64,000 nt of DNA from Bacteroidota bacterium (GTDB taxonomy: Bacteria > Bacteroidota > Bacteroidia > AKYH767-A > OLB10): contig JADKJB010000001.1 of the NCBI GenBank assembly GCA_016722525.1, positions 186,001 to 250,000 of the forward strand, read 5' to 3'. Shown in pieces: positions 50,253-59,036 of this stretch. The notes under the pieces are model-generated. The model had not been told where the DNA came from, did not search any database, and worked only from the letters and a program-made list of their open reading frames with translations. Every line of letters begins with the position of its first letter. Position 1 is the first letter of the stretch. Both the position numbers and the translations under genes were made by a program.

Positions 50253-52604
50253 ATGAAAAAAACGCTTCTCGTTTGTTCTCTTTTAATCCTGTTTGTTTCA
50301 GAGTTGTATGCCCAGAATCTTGCTTTGGGTCAGTGGAAAGTCCATCTTCCTTATATAAAGACTAAAAACATAGCCGATACCGGCAACCGGCTTTATTGTG
50401 CATCTGAAAGGGGACTGTTTTATTACGAGCGCAATGACAACAGTGTAATACCGCTTTCCAAAATAACAGGCCTTGCTGAATTGAGTGTTAGTACCATTGC
50501 CTATGATTCACAAACAAAGGTCCTGGTGGTAGCATATTCCAATGCGAACATAGATCTTTTAACACAAAATAAAATTATCAATGTATCCGATATAAAACGT
50601 AAAAATATTACCGGCGACAAAAATATTTATGGAATTACTTTTTACAATAATCTAGCCTATTTGTCATGCGGCTTCGGGATAGTAGTTTTAGATCTAATTA
50701 AAAACGAAATTAAAGATACTTATTTTATTGGAGCCAATGGATCTCAGAGAATAATTTATGATATTTCTTTTAATGGTAATTTCATATATGCAGCAGCCGA
50801 AGACGGGGTGTATCGTGCCGACATCAACAACCCAAGCCTTGGAAACTTTAATAACTGGACCAAAGTTGTTGACGACATTGGCAATGCAGGCGACTATAAT
50901 TTAATTGAAGTTTTTGACAATAAGATATTTGTTAATTATGCGAAAGCAAACCTTATTGATAACATAATTATGTTTGATGGAAATTCCTGGGTAACACCAC
51001 CCTTATCAATCTCTCAAATAGTTGGCAAAAACTATTCTTTCAGAACCTCAAATGATAAATTTTACATAACTAACAATTACAGCGTAAGTGTTTTTGACAA
51101 TTCATTAAATAGAATCAGGTACATCGACAATGCGGTATACAATAATCCGGATCCACGGGATGCTTATATTGATTCGGATGAAACTTTATGGATTGCCGAT
51201 TTTCAGCAAGGGCTGGCGCGAATGACTCCAACAAATGCTTACTATTTCATTTTCCCAAATGGTCCGCAGTCTGAATTGGTGAGCGCCATGTCGGTAGTGA
51301 ATAGTCATTTATGGATTACGCATGCCACCAGAACGGCAGGCTGGTTCAATACTTACGAGCCCGGAAATTTTTCCGACTATACTGGCGGAAACTGGAAAAC
51401 ATACAACAACAAAACACTTCCTGGCACAGGATATAATTTTGATGATTTTTTTGATATGATGTCAATTGCTGTTGATCCTGATAATGCTAACCATGCTTAC
51501 ATTGGTTCAAAAGTAAATGGTGTTTTAGAAATGCTGAACGGTTTGCCCGTAAATGCATTCAGGGAAAACAACAGTTCACTTCAAGTCGGAATTGGTAACC
51601 CTACCCAGTGTCAGGCTGTTGGCATGGGCTTCGATAGCAATAAAAATCTTTGGGTATTGAATTCGTTGGCAGCAAAACCATTAAATGTAAAAACCCCTGC
51701 CGGCGATTGGAAAGCATTTTCAATTCCCGTTATTTCAGGAGCTCCATTGTACGGTGATTTAACTATAGATTCCTATGGACAAAAATGGGTAAATATTATT
51801 GGCAATAATTCACCACTTGGAAATGGACTGGCTGTGTTTGATGATAATGGTACTTTTGATGATGCAACGGACGACCGTGCACGTTTTCTGACAACCGGAA
51901 TTGGAAGAGGCAACTTGCCTAGTTTCGATATAAGAGCTATTGTAGAAGATAAAGAAAATGAAATATGGGTTGGGACAGGTAAAGGAGTATGTGTGTTTTA
52001 TTCACCCTCATCAATTATTTCATCAAACAATTTTGATGCGCAACAAATACTCATTAAACAAGATGGAATCAATCAGTATTTGCTCGAAACCGAAGTGGTT
52101 ACTGCCATTGCTGTTGATGGAGCTAATCGTAAATGGATAGGGACTGAGTCTGGTGGCGTGTTCTTAATGTCTGCCGATGGCACTAAACAAATTCCGAATT
52201 TCAATGAAAACAATTCCCCATTGCTTTCAAATTATATCATTGCCATTTCAATTGATCAAAAAACAGGAGAGGTTTTTTTAGGAACCAACAAAGGACTTAT
52301 TTCCTATAAAGGCGATGCTGTTGACGGTACTGGTGGTTGTAAAGATGTACTTGTTTTTCCAAATCCTGTTCGTGAAAATTATTCGGGGCCTATCGCAATC
52401 AGAGGATTAGTACCCAACGGTGTTGTTAAAATTACGGATGTAAGTGGAAACATTGTTTATGAAACTAAAGCAAACGGGACACAAGCAATTTGGTATGGCA
52501 AAAATTTTAATGGAGAAAAAGCACATACAGGCGTTTATCTTGTTTTTAGTACTGATGAAGAAGGAGAAAATACCTGCGTAACAAAATTGCTTTTTATTAA
52601 TTGA
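50253..52604 (+). CDS. porZ: T9SS surface-attachment component PorZ
   Basis: The ATG at 50253 (MKKTLLVCSLLILF) gives 783 aa with a signal peptide ending LYAQ; the 14 codons before it are unlikely. It has two beta-propeller domains (repeats such as IDSDETLWIADFQQGLARM, EDKENEIWVGTGKGVCVF, VDGANRKWIGTESGGVFLM) and a C-terminal sorting domain (VFPNPVRENYSGPIAIRG). PorZ works with the T9SS sortase PorU, delivering anionic lipopolysaccharide for cargo attachment in Porphyromonas. recO directly downstream is a common Bacteroidota arrangement. TATTTTTG at 50143 is a weak -7 box candidate. Confidence 0.9.
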   Translation: MKKTLLVCSLLILFVSELYAQNLALGQWKVHLPYIKTKNIADTGNRLYCASERGLFYYERNDNSVIPLSKITGLAELSVSTIAYDSQTKVLVVAYSNANIDLLTQNKIINVSDIKRKNITGDKNIYGITFYNNLAYLSCGFGIVVLDLIKNEIKDTYFIGANGSQRIIYDISFNGNFIYAAAEDGVYRADINNPSLGNFNNWTKVVDDIGNAGDYNLIEVFDNKIFVNYAKANLIDNIIMFDGNSWVTPPLSISQIVGKNYSFRTSNDKFYITNNYSVSVFDNSLNRIRYIDNAVYNNPDPRDAYIDSDETLWIADFQQGLARMTPTNAYYFIFPNGPQSELVSAMSVVNSHLWITHATRTAGWFNTYEPGNFSDYTGGNWKTYNNKTLPGTGYNFDDFFDMMSIAVDPDNANHAYIGSKVNGVLEMLNGLPVNAFRENNSSLQVGIGNPTQCQAVGMGFDSNKNLWVLNSLAAKPLNVKTPAGDWKAFSIPVISGAPLYGDLTIDSYGQKWVNIIGNNSPLGNGLAVFDDNGTFDDATDDRARFLTTGIGRGNLPSFDIRAIVEDKENEIWVGTGKGVCVFYSPSSIISSNNFDAQQILIKQDGINQYLLETEVVTAIAVDGANRKWIGTESGGVFLMSADGTKQIPNFNENNSPLLSNYIIAISIDQKTGEVFLGTNKGLISYKGDAVDGTGGCKDVLVFPNPVRENYSGPIAIRGLVPNGVVKITDVSGNIVYETKANGTQAIWYGKNFNGEKAHTGVYLVFSTDEEGENTCVTKLLFIN

Positions 52605-52618
52605 TAAATTCCGTTTTG

Positions 52619-53344
52619 ATGAAATTATCTTCACGAGGCATCGTTTTGCATACTATCAACTATAGCGAAACAAGTCTGGTTGTGAAAATTTATACCGAAC
52701 AATCCGGTATGGGTTCTTTTATTGTTAGTGGAGTTAGATCAAAAAAAGGCAAATTCAGTACTTCCCATTTTCAACCTTTAACACTTATAGAATTCAATGC
52801 CTTGGGTAAGCCGGGGCAATCCATGTTAAGAATCACCGATGTGCATTTGGCTCCTCCATTTTCAGGAATACCCGGCGATATGATAAAAAGCACTATTGCA
52901 CTTTTTATTGCAGAGGTAATTTACCGGTCTGTTCGCGAGGAAGAAGTTAACCCATCTCTTTTCAACTTTCTTCACAACGGAATACAATTTCTTGATTTAA
53001 GTCATAATAATTGCGCACGATTCCATATTTATTTTATGATCCAGTTCTCAAGATATCTTGGCTTTTATCCGAACGGTATTTTTATTTCCGATACCAGTTA
53101 TTTCGATCTCCGTGAAGGGCTGTTCAGAAATGACAAGCCTGTACATGCTGATTTTTTCGATATAGTGCAAACTGCCACACTTTACAAATTGATGAACAGT
53201 TCCTTTGATAATTTTCATGAAGCAGCTATCCCTGCCGCTATATCAAAGACATTACTTTACGGATTGGTTACTTATTTTGAAATACATCAAACACATGGGC
53301 ATCAAATTCGATCCCACAAGGTACTGGAAGAAGTTTTGAGCTGA
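52619..53344 (+). CDS. recO: DNA repair protein RecO
   Basis: Recombination mediator of the RecFOR pathway. The ATG at 52619 (MKLSSRGIVLHTINYSETSL) gives 241 aa. The N-terminal OB fold (VVKIYTEQSGMGSFIVSGVR, LIEFNALGKPGQSMLRITDV) and helical C-terminal domain (FIYF-type RFHIYFMIQFSRYLGFYPNG) are recognisable. It begins 15 bases after porZ ends. Confidence 0.95.
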   Translation: MKLSSRGIVLHTINYSETSLVVKIYTEQSGMGSFIVSGVRSKKGKFSTSHFQPLTLIEFNALGKPGQSMLRITDVHLAPPFSGIPGDMIKSTIALFIAEVIYRSVREEEVNPSLFNFLHNGIQFLDLSHNNCARFHIYFMIQFSRYLGFYPNGIFISDTSYFDLREGLFRNDKPVHADFFDIVQTATLYKLMNSSFDNFHEAAIPAAISKTLLYGLVTYFEIHQTHGHQIRSHKVLEEVLS

Positions 53345-53490
53345 ATTACTCCCTGTCAAAAAGAACTTATTCCTTGTTTGCCATCTACCATTTTATACCT
53401 GACAACTGTTAGAAAGCTATAAAATTTCTATGCAATAAGTCAGAATAGCAAAATCCTTTCCACTTACCGCTGTTGAAATTATATTTTCAG

Positions 53491-53498
53491 TATATTTG
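53491..53498 (+). promoter_or_regulatory. -7 box of the DUF4907 gene
   Basis: TATATTTG at 53491, 50 bases before the ATG at 53548, with TTG 15 bases upstream. Confidence 0.4.
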
Positions 53499-53547
53499 AC
53501 CTCCACAAAGAAAAACTCTCTTATTTATTATTCAACAGGCCATCACA

Positions 53548-53943
53548 ATGTATCAACTATCAAAATTGCTACTTATATTTTTTTCATTGCTATTTTTAAA
53601 TTTTGGATGTATGACCGAGCCAGAAAAGCCACCGGTTGCATCCAAAGAGCAAATACCTTTGCCCGGTATAAATCAATTTGAAAATAAAGAACTCTCTGTT
53701 GAAGTTTTTAAAATTGACTCGGCAGAAATAAATGGCAGTAAAGGATGGGGATATGACGTTCTTGTTGATGGTAAAATTTATATTCATCAACCCAATATTC
53801 CTGCAATAATGGGTAACAGTGGTTTTGGCAGTGAAGAGAAAGCCAAAAAAACCGGTGATTTTATATTAAATAAAATAAAAAACAATATCATTCCTCCATC
53901 GGTTACTCCGGAAGAATTAGATAGTCTGGGCGTATTAAATTGA
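53548..53943 (+). CDS. DUF4907 family lipoprotein
   Basis: Small (131 aa) predicted lipoprotein with a lipobox LNFGCMTEP. The conserved core GWGYDVLVDGKIYIHQPNIP, then GNSGFGSEEKAKKTG, identifies the DUF4907 family. It ends one base before the next gene, so the two are an operon. Function unknown. Confidence 0.85.
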   Translation: MYQLSKLLLIFFSLLFLNFGCMTEPEKPPVASKEQIPLPGINQFENKELSVEVFKIDSAEINGSKGWGYDVLVDGKIYIHQPNIPAIMGNSGFGSEEKAKKTGDFILNKIKNNIIPPSVTPEELDSLGVLN

Positions 53944-53944
53944 T

Positions 53945-54832
53945 ATGAGAAACTATATTTTATTTTTTTTACTTTTTATTTCTACCTATTCATTCGCTCA
54001 GGATATTATTGTACTTCGACAGGGCGAAACTGAAATCAAATGCCACATTGTCGAACTAAATGATACCGCCTTTATTTACAGAAAGTGGAATACCCCCGGA
54101 ACAGCCAAGTATTCCTACAAACGAAATGAAGTACTCTCCTATACACTTGATAAAGGAAAAGTAAAAAAGAAGTCATCACCTTCAACTTCCATTGAAAGTA
54201 GTTCCGAGCAAAAAACCGAAGCCCCAAAAGGGTTATTTAAAATCAAGAAAAAGGTAAATCCTGATGAGGGTTTGCTTGGTAAGTATCATTCAGATGCCAT
54301 GCTGGATGGATTTGCAATCTTAGCCTCAGGAGATACTGTTTACGGTATACTTACTATTAAGAACGTTGCCATGAACCAGCTATCCGTTTCATTAAAAGAT
54401 GAAAAGGGAGTTAAAAAAGAATTTAACACAACGGATTTAACCGGTTATTCCTACGCGAATTTGATTTATGAAAAGGTAAGAGTCCGCTATAAAAAGGAAG
54501 TGGTTAATGGCCGCGGGACTGAAAACGGACATTTGTTGCTCCATCGTGAAGTCGATGGCAAGGCTAAACTCTACAGAATGTATACTTTAAAATTTAGCAA
54601 GACAGCCTTCGCCTATTATCCAGACCCTCCCTCTTATTTAGGAAAGTTAAAATGGTATTATGTAATTGATAATGGGAATGGTCAAATAGAAATTACTCAT
54701 GGTAAAGGTCTTGGAAGAACACTTTTGAATTTGTTTGAAAATGATTCCGTTTTAAAAGAGCAAATTATGGTGAAATCGCCAAAAATTAAAGATCTGGAAA
54801 AGATCATTAGTAGTTATAATGAAAGGCAGTAG
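53945..54832 (+). CDS. Exported protein of unknown function
   Basis: A 295-aa protein with a signal peptide (LLFISTYSFAQ). The opening (DIIVLRQGETEIKCHIVELN, IYRKWNTPGTAKYSYKRNEV) resembles Bacteroidota proteins that start with a translocation-linked beta domain; the rest has a lysine- and serine-rich linker (residues 75-105) and a beta-rich C-terminal half (LYRMYTLKFSKTAFAYYPDP). I do not recognise a family. It is the second gene of an operon with DUF4907. Confidence 0.8.
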   Translation: MRNYILFFLLFISTYSFAQDIIVLRQGETEIKCHIVELNDTAFIYRKWNTPGTAKYSYKRNEVLSYTLDKGKVKKKSSPSTSIESSSEQKTEAPKGLFKIKKKVNPDEGLLGKYHSDAMLDGFAILASGDTVYGILTIKNVAMNQLSVSLKDEKGVKKEFNTTDLTGYSYANLIYEKVRVRYKKEVVNGRGTENGHLLLHREVDGKAKLYRMYTLKFSKTAFAYYPDPPSYLGKLKWYYVIDNGNGQIEITHGKGLGRTLLNLFENDSVLKEQIMVKSPKIKDLEKIISSYNERQ

Positions 54833-54857
54833 GGGTTTAATAGCTAATTAGCGTTTT

Positions 54858-55574
54858 ATGAAAATTCTACATCTCCTTTCAGGTCCCAGGAATATTTCTA
54901 CTGCCCTGATGTATTCTTTTGCCCAGCGGAAGGATACGAAAATTATTGATGAACCCTTTTATGGATATTATTTGAATTTATCAGGCGCCGACCACCCGGG
55001 GAGAAATGATGTATTAGCAAGTCAACCTTTACAGCAGAATGAAATTATTGAATCACTTTTAAATGATCCCACTGAAAAAGCATTGCTTTTTGTTAAAAAT
55101 ATGGCCCATCATCTGGATGCTGTTCCTTTGCACTTTCTTGACCAGTTACAAAATATTATTTTAATTCGAGATCCACAGCAAATACTGGCTTCTTACAATG
55201 AAGTCATTAAGAACCCTATGTTGTCTGACATAGGGTTAAAGCGACAATATGAAATATTTAGATATCTTTCAGATCAAAAAAATCCTCCGGTGGTAATTGA
55301 TTCAAGTGAAGTTCTTAGCAACCCTAAAAACGCGCTCTCGCTTCTTTGCTCCCGGCTTTCCATTCCTTTTGATGCTTCTATGCTCCAATGGCAAGCAGGC
55401 CCGAGGCCGGAAGATGGAGTATGGGCCAAATACTGGTATGCAAATGTTCATCGATCAACGGGATTCGAAAAACATTCCATTTCTCAACGCAATTTACCGA
55501 AACAGCTTTATAGCGTTTATTCAGAGGCGTTACCCTATTATGAAGAGCTTAAAAAGTTTGCTTTAAAATCATAA
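54858..55574 (+). CDS. Sulfotransferase-like P-loop protein
   Basis: A 238-aa protein with MKILHLLSGPRNISTALMYS, the 5'-phosphosulfate-binding-like loop at residues 7-18, and PVVIDSSEVLSNPKNALSLL, typical of the Bacteroidota sulfotransferase-like family. Four bases separate it from the aminotransferase gene downstream, a recurring pair. Substrate unknown; some members may not transfer sulfate. Confidence 0.8.
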   Translation: MKILHLLSGPRNISTALMYSFAQRKDTKIIDEPFYGYYLNLSGADHPGRNDVLASQPLQQNEIIESLLNDPTEKALLFVKNMAHHLDAVPLHFLDQLQNIILIRDPQQILASYNEVIKNPMLSDIGLKRQYEIFRYLSDQKNPPVVIDSSEVLSNPKNALSLLCSRLSIPFDASMLQWQAGPRPEDGVWAKYWYANVHRSTGFEKHSISQRNLPKQLYSVYSEALPYYEELKKFALKS

Positions 55575-55578
55575 CCTT

Positions 55579-56484
55579 ATGCTACAGCAATATAATCCCA
55601 AAAATGAAAATATTATTATTCATGTTGGAGGAAAATTATATCCTCGTACCGAGGCTAAGATATCGGTTTTTGATAGTGTGGTACAAGGCGGTGATGCAAT
55701 TTGGGAGGGACTGAGAGTTTATCATGGAGGCATATTTTGTCTGGATCGCCATCTCGACCGCTTGTATGAATCTGCGAAAGCCTTACTGTTTACAGATGTA
55801 CCAAATAGAGCACAAATTAAAAAAGCGATTTTTGATACATTAAAAGCCAACAATATGGGTGACGGAGTACACATCCGTTTAACACTTACCCGTGGTGAAA
55901 AGATCACTTCCGGTATGGATCCCAGATTAAATCAAAAAGGCTCCTGTTTGATTGTACTTCCGGAATGGAAACCGTTGGTGTATGACAATGAAAACGGAAT
56001 AAAACTTATTACTTCAGCAATTAGAAGAAATGCACCTGAATTTCTCGACAGCAAAATTCATCACAACAATTTACTGAATAATATTCTTGCAAAAATACAG
56101 GCCAATCAGGCACATGCTGATGCCGCTCTTATGCTCGACAAAAATGGCTTTATCTCTGAAACGAACGATGCAAATATTTTCATGGTGAAAAATCATCATC
56201 TCATCACCCCTTTTGCCGATGCATGTTTGCATGGCATTACAAGAGGCTTGATGCTGGAACTTGCAGCTGAAATGAAGATCATTTCTTACGAAAAAAACAT
56301 TTCACTGACGGAAATTTATAATGCCGATGAAGTGTTTTGCACAGGAACAATGGGCGAACTTACACCCGTAAAAGAAATTGATGGCAGGGTGATTGAAACT
56401 AAATCCGAATCGAAGCTTATCAAAAAATTGAGTGAGGCATTTGTGGAAAAAATTAAATTGCTGAGTGAAAAAATACCTTCCTAA
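55579..56484 (+). CDS. Class IV aminotransferase (branched-chain or D-amino-acid type)
   Basis: A PLP-dependent aminotransferase of 301 aa. The PLP lysine is K159 (DSKIHHNNLLNNILAKIQAN), with LTRGEKITSGMDPRL, AALMLDKNGFISETNDANIF, TPFADACLHGITRGLMLELA and VFCTGTMGELTPVKEIDGR. Branched-chain (IlvE-like) activity is most common, but the family also covers D-amino acid and 4-amino-4-deoxychorismate enzymes. Cotranscribed with the sulfotransferase-like gene. Confidence 0.87.
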   Translation: MLQQYNPKNENIIIHVGGKLYPRTEAKISVFDSVVQGGDAIWEGLRVYHGGIFCLDRHLDRLYESAKALLFTDVPNRAQIKKAIFDTLKANNMGDGVHIRLTLTRGEKITSGMDPRLNQKGSCLIVLPEWKPLVYDNENGIKLITSAIRRNAPEFLDSKIHHNNLLNNILAKIQANQAHADAALMLDKNGFISETNDANIFMVKNHHLITPFADACLHGITRGLMLELAAEMKIISYEKNISLTEIYNADEVFCTGTMGELTPVKEIDGRVIETKSESKLIKKLSEAFVEKIKLLSEKIPS

Positions 56485-56511
56485 TTTTCCGGTCACCACC
56501 AGATCCTTTGA

Positions 56512-57108
56512 TTATTTTAGCTTCTCAATAATATCAATTTCCTTTTTAATAATTTTTCCGTCAACAGTATCTGTTGAACTTTCATGATGCATCATACCGC
56601 CTTTTTTCTTCGGACAATTAGCCATGTCACCATTGCAGCAATCTTTCATGCCCATATTTTTACACATCTCGGCACACTCTTCTTTGCTCATGTTTTTGCC
56701 GCATTTATCCATCATGGGACAATTCCCTTCCATTCCCATTCCCTCTTTGCAGCAGGTGTGCATTCCTTTCATGTCACAATTGCCCCTGCCCATGTGGCCG
56801 TGGCCACACTTAGATGAAGACCTATTTCCACATTCCATCATGCACTTCATAGATCCCGGAGGACAACTTTTATCCACACACTCTTTACCATCACATTTTC
56901 CGCCGTGGTGCATCATTTTACCAATGCCTCTGGTCAGCTGACAAATCAGCACTGCAACTGCTATCAGTAAAACAGCCCAGGTAATCAAGCGATAAAATGA
57001 ACTGAGCATTTCAGTTTTGATTTTGGCCAGAAAGTGTAACGAAGCCAATATTACAGCAAGGGTGAGGCAAATAGAGATGTAGAGCATAGGTGAGAGATTT
57101 TGCACCAA
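56512..57108 (-). CDS. Cys/Met/His-rich membrane protein, probable metal binder
   Basis: A 198-aa protein with two hydrophobic segments (about residues 9-27 and 42-61) followed by a soluble region (66-180) with 16 Cys, many Met and several His: MMHHGGKCDGKECVDKSC, MKCMMECGN, CGHGHMGRGNCDMKGMH, GNCPMMDKCGKNMSKEEC, CKNMGMKDCCNGDMANC. Composition points to soft-metal (copper) binding outside or near the membrane; this is inference. No copper pump or regulator is adjacent. Confidence 0.75.
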   Translation of the reverse strand: MVQNLSPMLYISICLTLAVILASLHFLAKIKTEMLSSFYRLITWAVLLIAVAVLICQLTRGIGKMMHHGGKCDGKECVDKSCPPGSMKCMMECGNRSSSKCGHGHMGRGNCDMKGMHTCCKEGMGMEGNCPMMDKCGKNMSKEECAEMCKNMGMKDCCNGDMANCPKKKGGMMHHESSTDTVDGKIIKKEIDIIEKLK

Positions 57109-57435
57109 AAGTATGAATTTTCCTGAAATTGGTAAATATTCAGTGAGTGGTAAGGGGTTGGTGGTGCTAAAAAATCAATATTCAGTATAAAGTGACTGGT
57201 GAATAGTAAATAATGCGATTACAATGAAAATTAAAAAAATGAACCCTATTTAGCTAAACATCGGACGAACATGCAGTATCAAATTTAAATATTCTGATTT
57301 TTGTGGATTACGATGTTTATCCGATCCATTTGTGTTTCATGAAAAAGCAAAACTGCTGCTATGAAAATTCCATGCAGCAGTTTTACCTTCCGTATTTTAA
57401 CACATTACAGATTCTTCGATTCGAAAAAAAATTTG
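57109..57435. other. Intergenic region; terminator only
   Basis: A+T-rich, no gene recognised. It holds the hairpin at 57349-57384 that ends the coupling-protein gene. Confidence 0.5.
57349..57384 (-). terminator. Terminator of the coupling-protein gene
   Basis: AAAACTGCTGC and GCAGCAGTTTT form a perfect 11-base-pair stem around a 14-base loop. On the minus strand it is followed by a T-rich stretch (GCTTTTTC), 50 bases after the stop at 57436. Confidence 0.7.
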
Positions 57436-58776
57436 CTAAGGGCAGGATTTTTCATTTCTGCATTTTTTCTTCGTCTTGCCGATTTCTTTCATTTCCATTT
57501 TCTGCCATAAGGCATATATGGGATTGGGTTCGAACAGCCCTTTGAATTCTTTGTGCAGGAGATAATCCATTTTGGGAACACCAATAAATTCATCTTTTCC
57601 AATAATCAGCAATTGTGTATCCTCCTCTAAGTATCGAATATTACGATAATTAATTCCGGTTAACGATTGCAGATCAGTGGCTGCTTTGTATTTATCTATG
57701 CCAAATATTTGAATCACCCCTGAGTTATTAATGAACGTTGAATAGGATTTTGGATAATTAGATTGAAGTTGCGCCAAATCCTGCCAGAAGGTCCACACTC
57801 GGGCGCCATACCCCCTGCATAAAGTGATAAATGATTCCAATTGGCGAAATTCACCCAGTGCAGCAGTTTCATCTAAAATGAAAAGCGTAGGTTCTTTCGG
57901 AATTACTGTTCGGGCAGTGATGGCTCTTATAAGAGTGAGCACCCAAAGGATCAGCAACCGCTGATGCGATTTTAATTTATCAGGGGGGAAAACCAGAAAA
58001 ATATCGATGGGTTTTCCCTCTACAATATCCATGATATTAAATGTTGAATTACCCAGCGACTTCAACACTCCTTTTGACTTCATTACGTTGATGTAGGTCG
58101 TGAATGTGGAATCGACACATGGCCTGGTTTTGTCAGAAGGAATTTGCAGGTACATGGCAAAGGCATCATAAATGGTCTTCGGAATGTTTTTATCCGTGTC
58201 AAGAATGACGGCCAGCCGATACTCGAAGTCAGCTTCAAAAAAGAAGCGAAAAACTTCATTCAAGGTGCGTTTATCTTCCGGTTTCTTATACCATATATAT
58301 CCGATAAGTGCACTCAAAAGCGACTTCGCATTATCGTCCCAGTAAGTTTCATTACAGGAACCCTGTAACGCAAGATTATCGGCAATCATTTCACATTCGG
58401 TGTATATATCTTCGCAGGGGAGTTTACAAATATCGAGAGGGTTAAAACTATCGGCCTCTGTGGTTTTTACGATTCCGAAAGGATCCAGCAACACCACCCT
58501 ATGCCCCATTTCTCTTCTTCGACGAGCCGTCACTAAATAATTTTCTCCTTTGGGGTCGATAACAAAAACCGGACAGGTTTGCTTCAATAAAGTTGGGATG
58601 ATGACCGATCTACCTTTACCTTTTCCGGTAGGTGCAATGGTTATCAAATGCTGATCACCATCGTAAATCAGTTCTTTAATCTTTTCATATGGATGCTTTC
58701 CATTATGAAAGCCAATATAGTTGATAGATGGATTTTTTACAAAGGCAAGGTCAGAGAGTTTAATAGGAGTATTCAT
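57436..58776 (-). CDS. Orphan type IV secretion coupling protein (VirD4/TraG family)
   Basis: A 446-aa P-loop ATPase. Walker A APTGKGKGRS at residues 48-57, VIDPKGENYLVTARRRREMG, Walker B LFILDETAALGEF, then the arginine and Gln motifs GARVWTFWQDLAQLQSNYP. These are diagnostic of the conjugative coupling family. The usual N-terminal transmembrane helices are absent, so it is a soluble variant. No relaxase, VirB-type pore genes, integrase or tRNA attachment site is seen nearby, so it is not part of a recognisable conjugative element in the window. It diverges from the unknown gene at 59037, with 260 bases between. Confidence 0.9.
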   Translation of the reverse strand: MNTPIKLSDLAFVKNPSINYIGFHNGKHPYEKIKELIYDGDQHLITIAPTGKGKGRSVIIPTLLKQTCPVFVIDPKGENYLVTARRRREMGHRVVLLDPFGIVKTTEADSFNPLDICKLPCEDIYTECEMIADNLALQGSCNETYWDDNAKSLLSALIGYIWYKKPEDKRTLNEVFRFFFEADFEYRLAVILDTDKNIPKTIYDAFAMYLQIPSDKTRPCVDSTFTTYINVMKSKGVLKSLGNSTFNIMDIVEGKPIDIFLVFPPDKLKSHQRLLILWVLTLIRAITARTVIPKEPTLFILDETAALGEFRQLESFITLCRGYGARVWTFWQDLAQLQSNYPKSYSTFINNSGVIQIFGIDKYKAATDLQSLTGINYRNIRYLEEDTQLLIIGKDEFIGVPKMDYLLHKEFKGLFEPNPIYALWQKMEMKEIGKTKKKCRNEKSCP

Positions 58777-59036
58777 GGGCTTTAGGTTTTTGAGGATTAG
58801 AATAGCAAATCAAGTGAATGACGCCGTATTTTGCATAACAATTCTGCTGTTAAATCTTCCTTCCATTGAAATTTTAATTGAATGCTATTAGGTTTTATAC
58901 TTGCTTCATGATGTTTTTCATTTCATTTTCAATCGTTTAAGAATTAACTAAAATCCCAATATTCAATTGCTATTTTCCTTTTTAATTTGCATATTTACTT
59001 TTCTTCTCATAATTTATTTTTACTAATCATCAAAAA

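Noticed and set aside
57436..58776. Integrated conjugative element around the coupling protein
   Set aside because: No relaxase, mating-pair genes, integrase or attachment repeats are visible within the window.
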